Source: Bradyrhizobium sp. LHD-71
Lineage (GTDB): Bacteria > Pseudomonadota > Alphaproteobacteria > Rhizobiales > Xanthobacteraceae
DNA length: 64,000 bases
Reading direction: 5' to 3'
Assembly: GCF_031157255.1 (NCBI RefSeq)
Contig: NZ_JAVIFX010000006.1
Coordinates: 248,001-312,000, forward strand
Of the stretch, positions 17,808-28,211 are shown piece by piece. Position numbers and translations under genes: made by a program. The notes under the pieces were generated by a model. That model was not told where the DNA came from. It saw only the letters and a program-made list of their open reading frames with translations, and did not search any database. Every line of letters begins with the position of its first letter. The first letter of the stretch is position 1.

Positions 17808-19586
17808 ATGAGCGACAAGAAGGTCAACGAGCAGAACCAGATGAGCGGCGCAGCGATGGTCGTTCGCGCGCTCAAGGATCATGGCGTCAAGCACATCTTC
17901 GGCTATCCGGGCGGCGCAGTGCTTCCGATCTACGACGAGATCTTTCAGCAGAGCGATGTCGAGCACATCCTCGTCCGTCACGAGCAGGGCGCAGGTCATG
18001 CGGCCGAAGGTTATGCGCGCTCCACCGGGCTGCCGGGGGTGGTGCTTGTCACCTCGGGGCCCGGCGCGACCAACATGGTGACGCCTTTGACCGATGCATT
18101 GATGGATTCCATCCCGCTCGTCTGCATCACCGGGCAGGTGCCGACGCATCTGATCGGCAACGATGCGTTCCAGGAATGCGATACCGTTGGAATCACCCGG
18201 CCGTGCACCAAGCACAACTGGCTGGTGCGCGATGTCGAGGACCTGCCGCGCGTGCTGCACGAGGCGTTCTATGTGGCGACAACCGGCCGACCCGGACCGG
18301 TCGTGGTCGACATCCCGAAAGACGTGCAATTCGCGCTCGGCCAGTATCAGCCGCCGCGCAAATCCGACGTGCACGTGTCGTATGCGCCGCGCGTGAAGGG
18401 TGACGCGTTGCAGATTCGCAAAGCGGTCTCGCTGCTGGCCGGCGCCAAGCGACCGGTGATCTACACCGGCGGCGGCGTCATCAATTCCGGCCGCGAAGGT
18501 GCAAAGCTGCTGCGCGAGCTGGTTCAGGCGACGGGCTTTCCGATCACCTCGACGCTGATGGGTCTCGGCGCCTATCCGGCATCCGGGCCGAACTGGCTCG
18601 GCATGCTCGGTATGCACGGAACTTACGAAGCCAACATGGCGATGCACGGCTGCGACGTGATGCTGTGTATCGGCGCCCGCTTCGACGACCGCATCACCGG
18701 TCGCACCGATGCATTCTCGCCGGGCTCGAAGAAGATCCACATCGATATCGATCCCTCGTCGATCAACAAGAATATCCGTGTCGACATCCCGATCATCGGC
18801 GATGCGGCCAATGTGATGGGCGACCTGCTGCAGGTGTTCAAGGCTGAAGCAAAGAAGCCGGACATCAAGCCCTGGTGGAATCAGATCGCGCAGTGGAAGG
18901 CGCGCAACTCGCTCGCCTATAAGCAGAGCAACGAGGTGATTCTGCCGCAGCATGCGATCCAGATGCTGTTCGAGATGACGCGCGGCAAGGATACCTACAT
19001 CACGACCGAGGTGGGCCAGCACCAGATGTGGGCCGCGCAGTTCTACGGCTTCGAGGAGCCGCATCGGTGGATGACGTCCGGCGGGCTCGGCACGATGGGT
19101 TACGGGCTGCCGGCGGCGCTCGGCGTTCAGGTGGCGCATCCGGACAGTCTCGTCATCGACATCGCCGGCGACGCCTCGGTGCAGATGACGATGCAGGAGA
19201 TCTCGACAGCGGTGCAGTTCGAGCTGCCGATCAAGATCTTCATCCTGAACAACCAGTACATGGGCATGGTGCGGCAGTGGCAGCAGCTGCTGCACGGCAA
19301 CCGCCTGTCGCATTCCTATTCGGAAGCGCTGCCCGATTTCGTCAAGCTTGCGGACGCCTATGGCGCGCATGGCATTCAGGCAACCAAGCCGTCCGATCTG
19401 GAAGGCGCGATCAAGGAAATGATCCAGGTGAAAAAGCCGGTGCTGTTCGACTGCCGCGTGGCCGCACTTGAGAACTGTTTCCCGATGATTCCATCGGGAA
19501 AGGCGCACAACGAAATGCTGTTGCCTGCGGAAGCGACCGATGAAGCGACGGCGAAGGCATTCGCCGGCGGCAAGGCGCTGGTGTGA
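17808..19586 (+). CDS. ilvB: Acetolactate synthase large subunit (biosynthetic)
   Basis: A 592-residue thiamine-diphosphate enzyme making 2-acetolactate and 2-aceto-2-hydroxybutyrate, the first common step to Val, Leu and Ile. Visible marks are GYPGGAVLPIYDEI, the catalytic-Glu motif RHEQGAGHAAEGYAR, the FDDRITGR FAD-domain block and the ThDP motif GDASVQMTMQEI ending in LNNQYMGMVRQWQ. It is followed 13 bp later by the regulatory subunit ilvH and preceded by the attenuator. The gene could equally be named ilvI. Confidence 0.97.
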   Translation: MSDKKVNEQNQMSGAAMVVRALKDHGVKHIFGYPGGAVLPIYDEIFQQSDVEHILVRHEQGAGHAAEGYARSTGLPGVVLVTSGPGATNMVTPLTDALMDSIPLVCITGQVPTHLIGNDAFQECDTVGITRPCTKHNWLVRDVEDLPRVLHEAFYVATTGRPGPVVVDIPKDVQFALGQYQPPRKSDVHVSYAPRVKGDALQIRKAVSLLAGAKRPVIYTGGGVINSGREGAKLLRELVQATGFPITSTLMGLGAYPASGPNWLGMLGMHGTYEANMAMHGCDVMLCIGARFDDRITGRTDAFSPGSKKIHIDIDPSSINKNIRVDIPIIGDAANVMGDLLQVFKAEAKKPDIKPWWNQIAQWKARNSLAYKQSNEVILPQHAIQMLFEMTRGKDTYITTEVGQHQMWAAQFYGFEEPHRWMTSGGLGTMGYGLPAALGVQVAHPDSLVIDIAGDASVQMTMQEISTAVQFELPIKIFILNNQYMGMVRQWQQLLHGNRLSHSYSEALPDFVKLADAYGAHGIQATKPSDLEGAIKEMIQVKKPVLFDCRVAALENCFPMIPSGKAHNEMLLPAEATDEATAKAFAGGKALV

Positions 19587-19599
19587 GGACGTAACGACC

Positions 19600-20142
19600 A
19601 TGAATCAACCGGCTTCCGCTTACTTCCTCGAGGATCGTCACGATCCGAACGAGACCCATACGCTTTCGGTGCTGGTCGCCAACGAGCCCGGCGTGCTCGC
19701 CCGCGTGATCGGCCTGTTCTCCGGTCGCGGCTACAACATCGAGAGCCTGACCGTGTCCGAGACCGAGCATCAGAAGCACGTCTCGCGCATCACCATCGTC
19801 ACCACCGGTACGCCGATGGTGATCGAGCAGATCAAGCACCAGCTCGATCGCATGATTCCGGTCTATCGCGTGGTCGACATGACCACGGCCGGCCGCGCCA
19901 TCGAGCGCGAACTGGCCATGGTCAAAGTCAGGGGCACCGGCGACCCGCGGGTCGAGTCTTTGCGGCTGGCGGAAGCGTTTCGCGCTCGCGTGATCGATGC
20001 TTCGACAGAGAGCTTTGTGTTCGAGATCACAGGTAACACGGCCAAGATCGATCAATTTATCGATTTGATGAAGCCGCTTGGCCTTGTCGAGGTGTCGCGC
20101 ACCGGCGTTGCGGCGATCTCGCGGGGACCGGAAGGAATGTAA
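19600..20142 (+). CDS. ilvH: Acetolactate synthase small regulatory subunit
   Basis: A 180-residue regulatory subunit with an N-terminal ACT domain (HTLSVLVANEPGVLARVIGLFSGRGYNIESLTV, about residues 20-52) and the conserved C-terminal domain (ERELAMVKVRG, then ARVIDASTESFVFEITG). It activates the large subunit and confers valine feedback. The start at 19600 leaves a 13-bp gap from ilvB; an upstream in-frame start lies inside ilvB. Confidence 0.97.
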   Translation: MNQPASAYFLEDRHDPNETHTLSVLVANEPGVLARVIGLFSGRGYNIESLTVSETEHQKHVSRITIVTTGTPMVIEQIKHQLDRMIPVYRVVDMTTAGRAIERELAMVKVRGTGDPRVESLRLAEAFRARVIDASTESFVFEITGNTAKIDQFIDLMKPLGLVEVSRTGVAAISRGPEGM

Positions 20143-20144
20143 CC

Positions 20145-20855
20145 ATGCTTGCGCGTGACTGGTATTACAACGACCGCCGCCACGTTGGTCTCGACTTCTC
20201 GGCCGAGGCGCAGGTCGCGACCTATGATCGCCGGCAGGGCGATCATCCGGACCGCGCGCAAAAGACGTTGAAATCTCTCGGCGCCAAACCCGGCTGGACT
20301 GTCGCCGACATCGGCTGCGGTACTGGGTTGATGGCCTGCGAAGCGGCGGCGATGGATATGAGTGTGCACGCCATCGACATTTCGCCGGCAATGCTGTCGA
20401 TGGCCGAGCAGCGGGCGCGCGACCTCGGCGTGTCGCTGATCACGCAATCGGCAGGTTTCCTGAGCTTTACCTTTGAGCCGAACTCCTTCGATCTCGTCAT
20501 CAGCGAGTACGCCCTGCATCACCTGCCGGATTTCTGGAAGGCGGTGGCGCTGGCTCGTGTGTTCAATGCCCTGAAGCCAGGCGGAATGCTTTTTCTGCGC
20601 GACGTGGTGTTCGCCTGCAAGCCGGACGGCATTGAACGCACGGTGGAGCAGTGGTCGGACTTTCTTTTGAAGAATCACGGTTACTCGCGCGACGAATTCG
20701 CCATGCATGTGCGCGATGAACATTCCACTTTCGGCTGGGTGATCGAGGGCTTGCTCAAGGAGGGCGGCTTCGTGGTCGAAGCCGCCGACTATACCGCCCC
20801 GGTCTATGGCGCCTATCGCGCGCGCAAGCCCGCATCGAACGGCGAGGGGAAGTGA
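20145..20855 (+). CDS. Class I SAM-dependent methyltransferase
   Basis: A 236-residue methyltransferase. Motif I is VADIGCGTGLMACEAA (about residues 53-68), the acidic strand-2 loop is VHAIDISPAML, and the post-motif SEYALHHLPDFWKAV with LKPGGMLFLRDVV follows the ubiquinone/menaquinone methyltransferase pattern. The substrate is unknown. It starts two bases after the ilvH stop, so it is probably co-transcribed, though its role in branched-chain synthesis is not obvious. Confidence 0.85.
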   Translation: MLARDWYYNDRRHVGLDFSAEAQVATYDRRQGDHPDRAQKTLKSLGAKPGWTVADIGCGTGLMACEAAAMDMSVHAIDISPAMLSMAEQRARDLGVSLITQSAGFLSFTFEPNSFDLVISEYALHHLPDFWKAVALARVFNALKPGGMLFLRDVVFACKPDGIERTVEQWSDFLLKNHGYSRDEFAMHVRDEHSTFGWVIEGLLKEGGFVVEAADYTAPVYGAYRARKPASNGEGK

Positions 20856-20922
20856 GCGCAGCGATGCCGGCCTGCAGGATCGCCGATATCATGGTAGGTT
20901 GGCCGGCGCTTTGGACTTGCTC

Positions 20923-21525
20923 ATGTCGCAGCAATTGATAATCGCCTTCGTCTTGTTCGCCGTCGCGTCCTGCTTCACGCCGGGACCGAACAACACGATG
21001 CTGCTCACGTCGGGACTGAATTTCGGCTTTCGCCGGACGCTGCCGCATATGCTCGGCGTGACGTTCGGCTTCGGGTTTCTTGTGGCGGTGATGGGCCTCT
21101 GGCTCGGGGCGATATTTGCGACCTACCCGTCGCTGTACACGGTGCTGAAATATGTCGGCGCCGCGTACCTGCTTTACCTCGCCTGGGCGATTGCCACGTC
21201 GGGAGGTGTCGACGACAAGGGCGAGAAGCGCGGCAGGCCGCTGAGTTTCTTCGGCGGCGCCGTCTTTCAATGGGTCAATGTGAAGGGATTGATCATGTCG
21301 GCCGGTGCCGTCACCACGTACTCGGCGATCGCCCCCTATCCCTATAACATCATCGCGCTGAGCCTGATCTTCACCCTGGTCGGCTTCTTTTCCTCTGCGA
21401 GCTGGACCCTGTTCGGCTCCAGCCTGCGCGGGCTGCTGTCGACGCCGCGCGCGGTACGCATCTTCAACGTGACCATGGCGCTATTGCTGGTCGCCTCGCT
21501 GTATCCGGTGCTGTTCGAGGCCTGA
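20923..21525 (+). CDS. LysE family amino-acid exporter
   Basis: A 200-residue membrane protein with six hydrophobic segments. The N-terminal FVLFAVASCFTPGPNNTMLLTSGLNFGFRRTLPHMLG is the RhtB/LysE signature, and FQWVNVKGLIMSAGA is also typical. The family exports amino acids or their derivatives. Its place between ilvBH and ilvC raises the possibility of branched-chain amino acid overflow, which is inference. The start at 20923 is chosen over one 117 bases upstream that overlaps the methyltransferase. Confidence 0.88.
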   Translation: MSQQLIIAFVLFAVASCFTPGPNNTMLLTSGLNFGFRRTLPHMLGVTFGFGFLVAVMGLWLGAIFATYPSLYTVLKYVGAAYLLYLAWAIATSGGVDDKGEKRGRPLSFFGGAVFQWVNVKGLIMSAGAVTTYSAIAPYPYNIIALSLIFTLVGFFSSASWTLFGSSLRGLLSTPRAVRIFNVTMALLLVASLYPVLFEA

Positions 21526-21644
21526 TGATGCTTTGCCCCCTCACTAAAATGCTCTACAGACACCGCCGAAGCCGAAGTCCGGGTACGCCCGGTTCATCCC
21601 ATCATTCGTAAAACCAGACGCGGGCCGGGAACAAAGGCCGCTAA

Positions 21645-22679
<1,035 letters not shown>

Positions 22680-22688
22680 CAACGAAGC

Positions 22689-22740
22689 GTCATTGCGACC
22701 GGGCGTGGCTCGAAAAGCGAGCCCGGCTCGCAATAACGAC
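22689..22740. repeat. REP-like hairpin (GTCATTGCGA family)
   Basis: GTCATTGCGA-CCGGGC at 22689-22704 folds back on GCCCGG-CTCGCAATAACGAC (22721-22740), with an inner GGCTCG/CGAGCC hairpin. It belongs to the same family as the copies at 26235 and 37156. It lies between the convergent ilvC and amidase genes and could act as a bidirectional terminator. Confidence 0.65.
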
Positions 22741-22742
22741 TC

Positions 22743-24155
22743 TCACTCCGCCGCCGCCTGCCGCTGCTCCACGAGCTTCGGCCGCTGCTCGCGGAATGCG
22801 GTCGCCTTCTCGTAAGCGTCACCGACGTGTAGCACGAGATCGTCCTCGAAGTGCCGTCCGGCGATCTGCAGCGACAGCGGCAGGCCGTCGTTCGAGAAGC
22901 CATTGCAGACCGACAGTGCCGGCTGACCGGTCAAGTTGAAGGGCCGGCAGTAGTGCGTATTGCCGCCGACGTGCTGGGCGTAGTCGCCGAGTTTCGGCGC
23001 CGCCTCACGCGAGGTGGGGCAAACGAGAATGTCCACATCATTCATGACATTTGCGACCTCGGCGGTCAGCTTCACGCGCTGGCGCTGTGCGTTGACGTAG
23101 TCGCTTGCACCGGCAAATGCGCCGGCAAGGATCCGGCGCCGGCCGATCGCGCCGTAAAGATGCGGGCTTTCGCGCAGCGTCTTGCCGTGGATCGCGAACG
23201 CATCGGACCGGGAGATCAGAAGGCCGGCGCTCTGGAACGCCTGCAGCGGCGACAGCGACACGTCGCGCACGCTCGCGCCAAGCCCCTTCAACACGGCGAT
23301 GGACTGGTCGAACGCCGCAACCACCTCGGTGGTCGCCGGAAAGTCCTTTTCATGGAAATTGCGGATCACCCCGATGCGCACGCCTTTCAAACCGCCGCCA
23401 AGTCCGGCGACGGGATCTTTCATCGGCGTTCGTGCGCTGGCGATGTCGAGCGGGTCGTGCCCGGCAATCGCCTTCAGCACCAGCGCGCAGTCTTCCGTCG
23501 TCCAGCACATCGGTCCGACATGATCGAGCGAGAACGACAGCGGCAGCACGCCACGGCGGCTGACGAGGCCGTAGGTCGGCTTGTGGCCGGCGATGCCGCA
23601 GAGCGAGGCGGGCGAACGGACCGAACCGCCGGTGTCGGTGCCGAGGGCGCCAAGGCAGAGGCCGGCGGCGACTGCGGCCGCAGAGCCGCTGGAGGAGCCG
23701 GCCGGGTCATGCTCGGTATTCCAGGGATTTCGCGCCGGCGGCCATGGCAGGTCGTGAGACGGGCCACCGACGGCGAATTCCCAGGTCGCGAGTTTGCCGA
23801 GAAAGACGACGCCGGACTCGCGCAGGCGCGCGGTCACGAAGGCGTCCTCTGGCGAGACCCGGCCCTCAAGCAGCGCGGAGTGGGCGGTCGTCGGATGGCC
23901 CTTGTAGGCGACGATGTCCTTCAATCCGAACGGAATGCCGTGCAGGGGACCGCGCCAGCGGCCGGCGGCGATCTCGGCTTCGGCCTGCCGGGCCTGCGCA
24001 AGCGCCTCGTCGGCCAGCAGGAGGATGAAGCTGTGCAGTCGGCCGTCCAGCTTCGCGATGCGCGCGAGGCAATCCCGGGTCAGTTCGACGGGCGAAAGCT
24101 TCCGGTCGCGGATCAGGCGCGAGGCCTCGGCGATGGTCAGAATCTGCGAGGTCAT
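22743..24155 (-). CDS. Amidase, AtzE-like
   Basis: A 470-residue amidase-signature enzyme. The Ser-cisSer-Lys machinery is visible: KDIVAYKGHPTT (catalytic Lys), PAGSSSGSAAAVAAG and GTDTGGSVRSPASLCG. It overlaps by ATGA a small AtzG-like protein upstream, the arrangement seen for AtzE/AtzG (1-carboxybiuret hydrolase) and loosely like GatA/GatC. The C-terminal GLPLSLQIAGRHFEDDLVLH is also family-typical. The true substrate is unknown; a ureido or amide compound is the best guess. Confidence 0.88.
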   Translation of the reverse strand: MTSQILTIAEASRLIRDRKLSPVELTRDCLARIAKLDGRLHSFILLLADEALAQARQAEAEIAAGRWRGPLHGIPFGLKDIVAYKGHPTTAHSALLEGRVSPEDAFVTARLRESGVVFLGKLATWEFAVGGPSHDLPWPPARNPWNTEHDPAGSSSGSAAAVAAGLCLGALGTDTGGSVRSPASLCGIAGHKPTYGLVSRRGVLPLSFSLDHVGPMCWTTEDCALVLKAIAGHDPLDIASARTPMKDPVAGLGGGLKGVRIGVIRNFHEKDFPATTEVVAAFDQSIAVLKGLGASVRDVSLSPLQAFQSAGLLISRSDAFAIHGKTLRESPHLYGAIGRRRILAGAFAGASDYVNAQRQRVKLTAEVANVMNDVDILVCPTSREAAPKLGDYAQHVGGNTHYCRPFNLTGQPALSVCNGFSNDGLPLSLQIAGRHFEDDLVLHVGDAYEKATAFREQRPKLVEQRQAAAE

Positions 24156-24343
24156 GACGCGCCGCCGTTCAGCCGATCGGTGGCGAAGATCACACCCATC
24201 TCGTCGGACATCTCGAGCCCGTGCCGGACCTGTGCCGCGGCGCGTTCGATTTCCGCGATCATGCCAAGCAGTGGCTGGTGGTCGCTCTCCGGAAGCCTGA
24301 GTCCCAAGGCTGCAAGCTGGGCCTGAAGTTCTTCGACGGTCAT
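24152..24343 (-). CDS. AtzG-like small amidase partner
   Basis: A 63-residue protein resembling the AtzG family, which is structurally related to GatC and binds the amidase as a small subunit. The pattern MTVEELQAQLAALGLRLPE then LGMIAEIERAAAQVR is amphipathic and helical. The start at 24343 is fixed by GGAGG six bases upstream; a 22-residue longer reading has no such site. It overlaps the amidase by four bases, so it is co-translated with it. Confidence 0.75.
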   Translation of the reverse strand: MTVEELQAQLAALGLRLPESDHQPLLGMIAEIERAAAQVRHGLEMSDEMGVIFATDRLNGGAS

Positions 24344-24468
24344 CGCGGGCCTCCGTGTGGCTTCGCCGAGATTGGCACGATCACGACGATTTCGATAGCG
24401 GCTCGGCATTTAGTTCGGCACAGGACGGGATTGCATTTATGATTGGGTGACAGCAGGAGAGCGCCCAC

Positions 24469-25314
24469 GTGCAATCAGTCGTTATCACCGGTGTCTCGAC
24501 AGGTATCGGCTGGAGCTCTGCGAAGGTTCTCATCGACAAGGGCTTTCGTGTGTTCGGCAGCGTGCGCAAGGCGGCCGATGCCGAGCGGCTGGTCCGTGAA
24601 TTCGACGCCAATTTCGTTCCGCTGACGTTCGATGTGACCGACGAGGCGTCGGTCCTGGCGGCGGCACAAAAGGTGCGTGTGGCGCTCGGCGGCGAGCGGC
24701 TTTTGGGTCTCGTCAACAATGCCGGGATTGCGGTGGTGGGCCCCGCGCTCGACCTGCCGTCGGATGACTATCGCCGGCAGATCGAGACCAATGTCATAGG
24801 GCCGGTCATCGTGACACGCGCTTTTGCGCCGATGCTTGGCACCGACAAGCAGCTGAAGGGACCGGCGGGGCGCATCGTCATGATCAGCTCGGTCTCCGGC
24901 AGGCACGGCAATCCTCTGACGGCGCCCTACAGCATGTCGAAACACGCGCTGGAGGCGTTTTCCGAAAGCCTGCGGCGCGAACTGATGCTGTTCGGAATCG
25001 ATGTCATCGTCATTGGCCCGGGCGCAGTGAAAACGCCGATCTGGGACAAGGGCAGGGACAGCGACATCTCCGTCTATTCGGGCTCGCCTTACTACAAAGC
25101 TATGCAGACCATGCGCGACTACATGCTCAAGCTCGGCAAGAACGGGTTGCCGGTGGAGCGGATCGGCGAACTGGTCCACCACGTGCTGACGACACCGCGC
25201 CCGAAGGTGCGCTACGCCGTCTCCAACGAAGCCGTGCAGCTCATGATCGCACGGATGCTGCCGGCACGGATGCTGGATCGCATCATCGCCAAGCGTCTCG
25301 GGCTCTTGCCCTAG
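24469..25314 (+). CDS. Short-chain dehydrogenase/reductase
   Basis: A 281-residue classical SDR. The cofactor motif is VVITGVSTGIGWSSAKVL at the extreme N-terminus, LVNNAGIAVVGP is the NNAG motif, and the catalytic Ser-Tyr-Lys is seen as MISSVSGRHGNPLTAPYSMSKHA. The GTG start at 24469 is supported by CAGGAGA about ten bases upstream. The 281-residue length with a C-terminal extension resembles retinol- or 11-beta-hydroxysteroid-dehydrogenase-like SDRs; the substrate is unknown. Confidence 0.9.
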   Translation: MQSVVITGVSTGIGWSSAKVLIDKGFRVFGSVRKAADAERLVREFDANFVPLTFDVTDEASVLAAAQKVRVALGGERLLGLVNNAGIAVVGPALDLPSDDYRRQIETNVIGPVIVTRAFAPMLGTDKQLKGPAGRIVMISSVSGRHGNPLTAPYSMSKHALEAFSESLRRELMLFGIDVIVIGPGAVKTPIWDKGRDSDISVYSGSPYYKAMQTMRDYMLKLGKNGLPVERIGELVHHVLTTPRPKVRYAVSNEAVQLMIARMLPARMLDRIIAKRLGLLP

Positions 25315-25380
25315 GCCTCTCCATTCCGCAAAAGTGCGAAACCCGCCGTGCAAACTTCAGGCTGAGGCACTCGACGACAG

Positions 25381-26229
25381 ATGAACATCCTTTCGATCCA
25401 GTCATGGGTGGCCTATGGCCACGTTGGCAATGCCGCTGCGATGTTTCCGATGCAGCGGCTCGGGCACGACGTGTGGGCCGTCAACACTGTGCAGTTTTCC
25501 AACCACACGGGTTATGGCGCCTGGAAGGGCAGCGTGTTCACCGGCGACGCCGTGCGCGATGTCGTGACCGGGATCGAGGAGCGCGGCGCGCTGCCGCGTT
25601 GCGACGGTGTGCTGTCCGGCTACATGGGTGATGCCTCGATCGGCGAAGCGATCCTCGATGCGGTTGCAAAGGTGAAGGCTGTTCGCAGCGATGCGCTTTA
25701 CTGCTGCGATCCGGTGATCGGCGACGTCGGCCGCGGTGTCTTCGTCCGTCCGGGCATCCCGGAATTCATGAAGGCGCGCGCGGTCGCTAGCGCCGACATC
25801 ATCACGCCCAATCATTTCGAGCTCGAACTGCTGGCAGGACGCGAGGCGAGGACGCAGAGCGATCTTGCGGCCGCGCTCGACGCGGTCCATGCGCTCGGGC
25901 CGAAGGTGATCGTCGTGACGAGCCTGCATACGACCGACACGCCGGAGGGCGTCATCGACCTTGTTGTGTCTGCGGCCGAGGGGCGCTTTCGTGTGCGCAC
26001 GCCGCTGCTGCCGCTCGCCATCAACGGCGCCGGCGATGCGATCGCGGCACTGTTCTTCGTGCACTATCTGCAGACGCGGGACGCGGGCGAGGCGCTCGCG
26101 CGCGCTGCTTCGTCGGTTTATGGCCTGCTCAAGCGTACGGTGGACGCCGGCTCACGCGAGATCCTGCTGATCGAGGCGCAGGACGAGTTCGTGACGCCGA
26201 CCACGCGGTTCAAGGCCGAGAGGATGTAA
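25381..26229 (+). CDS. pdxY: Pyridoxal kinase
   Basis: A 282-residue ribokinase-fold kinase that phosphorylates pyridoxal in the vitamin B6 salvage pathway. The start [27 protein letters not shown] and the block [10 protein letters not shown] are characteristic of Pdx[14 protein letters not shown] and [12 protein letters not shown] (anion hole and catalytic Asp) complete the pattern. It follows the SDR gene on the same strand after 66 bp. Confidence 0.95.
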   Translation: MNILSIQSWVAYGHVGNAAAMFPMQRLGHDVWAVNTVQFSNHTGYGAWKGSVFTGDAVRDVVTGIEERGALPRCDGVLSGYMGDASIGEAILDAVAKVKAVRSDALYCCDPVIGDVGRGVFVRPGIPEFMKARAVASADIITPNHFELELLAGREARTQSDLAAALDAVHALGPKVIVVTSLHTTDTPEGVIDLVVSAAEGRFRVRTPLLPLAINGAGDAIAALFFVHYLQTRDAGEALARAASSVYGLLKRTVDAGSREILLIEAQDEFVTPTTRFKAERM

Positions 26230-26234
26230 GTCCC

Positions 26235-26323
26235 GTCATTGCGAGGCATAGCCGTTCGAAGAACGGCGTCGCTTCGCTCGCCTATAGCCGTTCGAAGAAC
26301 GGCGTCGCTTCGCTCGCAATGAC
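26235..26323. repeat. REP-like element with an internally duplicated unit
   Basis: The outer arms GTCATTGCGAG (26235-26245) and CTCGCAATGAC (26313-26323) are perfect inverted repeats. Between them a 34-bp unit is present twice, at 26248-26281 and 26284-26317, identical in both copies. Each unit contains the small hairpin GCCGTTC/GAACGGC. It lies between convergent pdxY and the esterase gene. Confidence 0.8.
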
Positions 26324-26336
26324 GGCGCGTTATACG

Positions 26337-27932
26337 CTACAACGCGTCCTTCTCCGCGGCGCTTGCAGTCAACAGCCGCTCGTCCTCGCGAAACAGCTTC
26401 TCCGCCCTCGACTGCGTGTCGAACACCATGGTCGTTCGATCCGGCACCGTATAGGCCGGCCATTCCGGAATTGCCGGGTTGTTCGGGTTGCCGGTGCGGG
26501 CGAAGGCGATCCAGGTCGGGCTGATCTGGTCGGCGAGCTTCTGCGGCTCGGCCGTTGATGAACCGACCATCGAGGTCGACAGCGCGACATTGTCAAAGAC
26601 GAACGGGTGCTCGACCGAATGCGGGCTGCCCCACTTGCCGCCATCGATCGGCGTCTCCCAATCGATCTCGTAAAGATAGACCGGCGCCTTGGCCTGCGCG
26701 ACCTTCAGGTCGGCGTGCCGCCAGGCGCCGCGCCGGAACACGGCGGCGGTCGAGATGTCGAAGTAGAGCCGACCCGGCGTCGCGCCCGGGCTCTTTTTGC
26801 GAAATGTTGCAAGCACCTCGTCCAGCTGCTTCGGCCCGAACCAGGCCGAGAGCCGTTTGCGCATGCCGGCCTCGTCGAGATCGAACAGGTCGGGCCGCGG
26901 CGTGCCCATCAGCATGCTCATCTCCGTCGCCGTCGAGCCGATCATCAACGGAATGTCGGCCGAGACTTCAGGTGCTGACGGCCAGCTCGGTCCGGCAGGA
27001 AGGACCTTGCCGTCGGCGACCGGGCGCCACACCGCAGGCGCCTTGGCCTGCGACGCCTTCACGCTGCCTGCAACCAGCGCCTCCATGGGCAGATCGAGCA
27101 GCTTGTGCGCGTCGCTCAGTTCGAGCGCGGCAAGCAGCGTTTGCGCGTGCCCGGTGGCAGCGTCCGCTGACATCGCCTCCAGATGCGCGTTGCGTGCGTA
27201 GGTGCCGCTCTGGATGATCGCGCGATGAAACAGCCCCTTGCCCGCGGGCATCGCCATCATGGTCGCGACTTTTCCGCCGCCGCCGGACTGGCCGAAGATC
27301 GTCACGTTGCCGGGATCGCCGCCGAATTCGGCGATGTTGTCGCGCACCCATTCGAGCGCGGCCACGAGATCGAGCATGCCCGGATTGGCGGCCTCGCGGA
27401 ATTCCGGCAACAGCTGTCCGAGATAGAGAAAGCCGAACGCGTTCAACCGGTGATTGACCGTGACCACCACCACGTCGCCGCGGCGCGCCAGCCGGGTGCC
27501 GTCGAACACGCTGCGTGAGCCGGAAAGCGAGGCGAAGTCGCCGCCGTGGAACCAGACCATCACCGGGCGCTTGCCGCCGTCGCGCAGGCCCGGCGTCCAG
27601 ATGTTCAGGCCGAGGCAATCTTCACTGATCGTCGTCGGATCGGTCCACGAGGCGAACAGGCTGCGGACCGGCGCCGGCGGCTGCGGCGCCATGTTCGGAT
27701 AGGCAGTCGCGTCGCGCACGCCGGACCAGGCTTGTGGCGGCTGCGGCTGGCGGAAGCGGTTGGCCCCCGAGGTCGACGCCGCGTAGGGGATGCCCTTGAA
27801 GACGTTGATGCCGTCCTTGATCGTGCCACGCACCTTGCCCTGCCGGGTCTCGACCGGCGCGGGCTCAGTTGCCGGTGATGCCGCACGCGCCGTCGATCCT
27901 CCCGCTGCCGATTGTGCCTTGATCTCGGTCAT
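26337..27932 (-). CDS. Type B carboxylesterase / lipase
   Basis: A 531-residue alpha/beta hydrolase of the carboxylesterase type B family. The oxyanion-hole motif is MVWFHGGDF, the SEDCLGLNIWTP block is family-typical, and the nucleophile elbow is FGQSGGGGK. This elbow uses GQSGG rather than the common GESAG, as in some bacterial relatives. The catalytic acid and His are expected near DIPLMIGSTATEMS and PHSVEHPFVF. There is no signal peptide; the N-terminus is Ala/Pro-rich. It hydrolyses an ester of unknown identity. Confidence 0.9.
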   Translation of the reverse strand: MTEIKAQSAAGGSTARAASPATEPAPVETRQGKVRGTIKDGINVFKGIPYAASTSGANRFRQPQPPQAWSGVRDATAYPNMAPQPPAPVRSLFASWTDPTTISEDCLGLNIWTPGLRDGGKRPVMVWFHGGDFASLSGSRSVFDGTRLARRGDVVVVTVNHRLNAFGFLYLGQLLPEFREAANPGMLDLVAALEWVRDNIAEFGGDPGNVTIFGQSGGGGKVATMMAMPAGKGLFHRAIIQSGTYARNAHLEAMSADAATGHAQTLLAALELSDAHKLLDLPMEALVAGSVKASQAKAPAVWRPVADGKVLPAGPSWPSAPEVSADIPLMIGSTATEMSMLMGTPRPDLFDLDEAGMRKRLSAWFGPKQLDEVLATFRKKSPGATPGRLYFDISTAAVFRRGAWRHADLKVAQAKAPVYLYEIDWETPIDGGKWGSPHSVEHPFVFDNVALSTSMVGSSTAEPQKLADQISPTWIAFARTGNPNNPAIPEWPAYTVPDRTTMVFDTQSRAEKLFREDERLLTASAAEKDAL

Positions 27933-28211
27933 CGTTCGCTCCCTTCTTTTGTTGACGACACGATAGAGCGACGACGGACTGCGGCAAGTCTGAATGTCCG
28001 TTCAGATCGGCAGACGAGATCCGCGTCGATGACGGAGCGGGGCGCAGCTTCACCGCGCGGCCTTTGATCGCGGTCACGCAAGAAGCGTTGCGTCGATGTG
28101 ACGATTGAATTAAGTTTTTGTGACACGGGAGCGGTCCGGCCGCCCCCGACCTGCCTCCTGGCCATCGCCAGCCCAGGCCCAGTTCGAGCCGGGTCGAGTT
28201 GCGTTCGGGTA

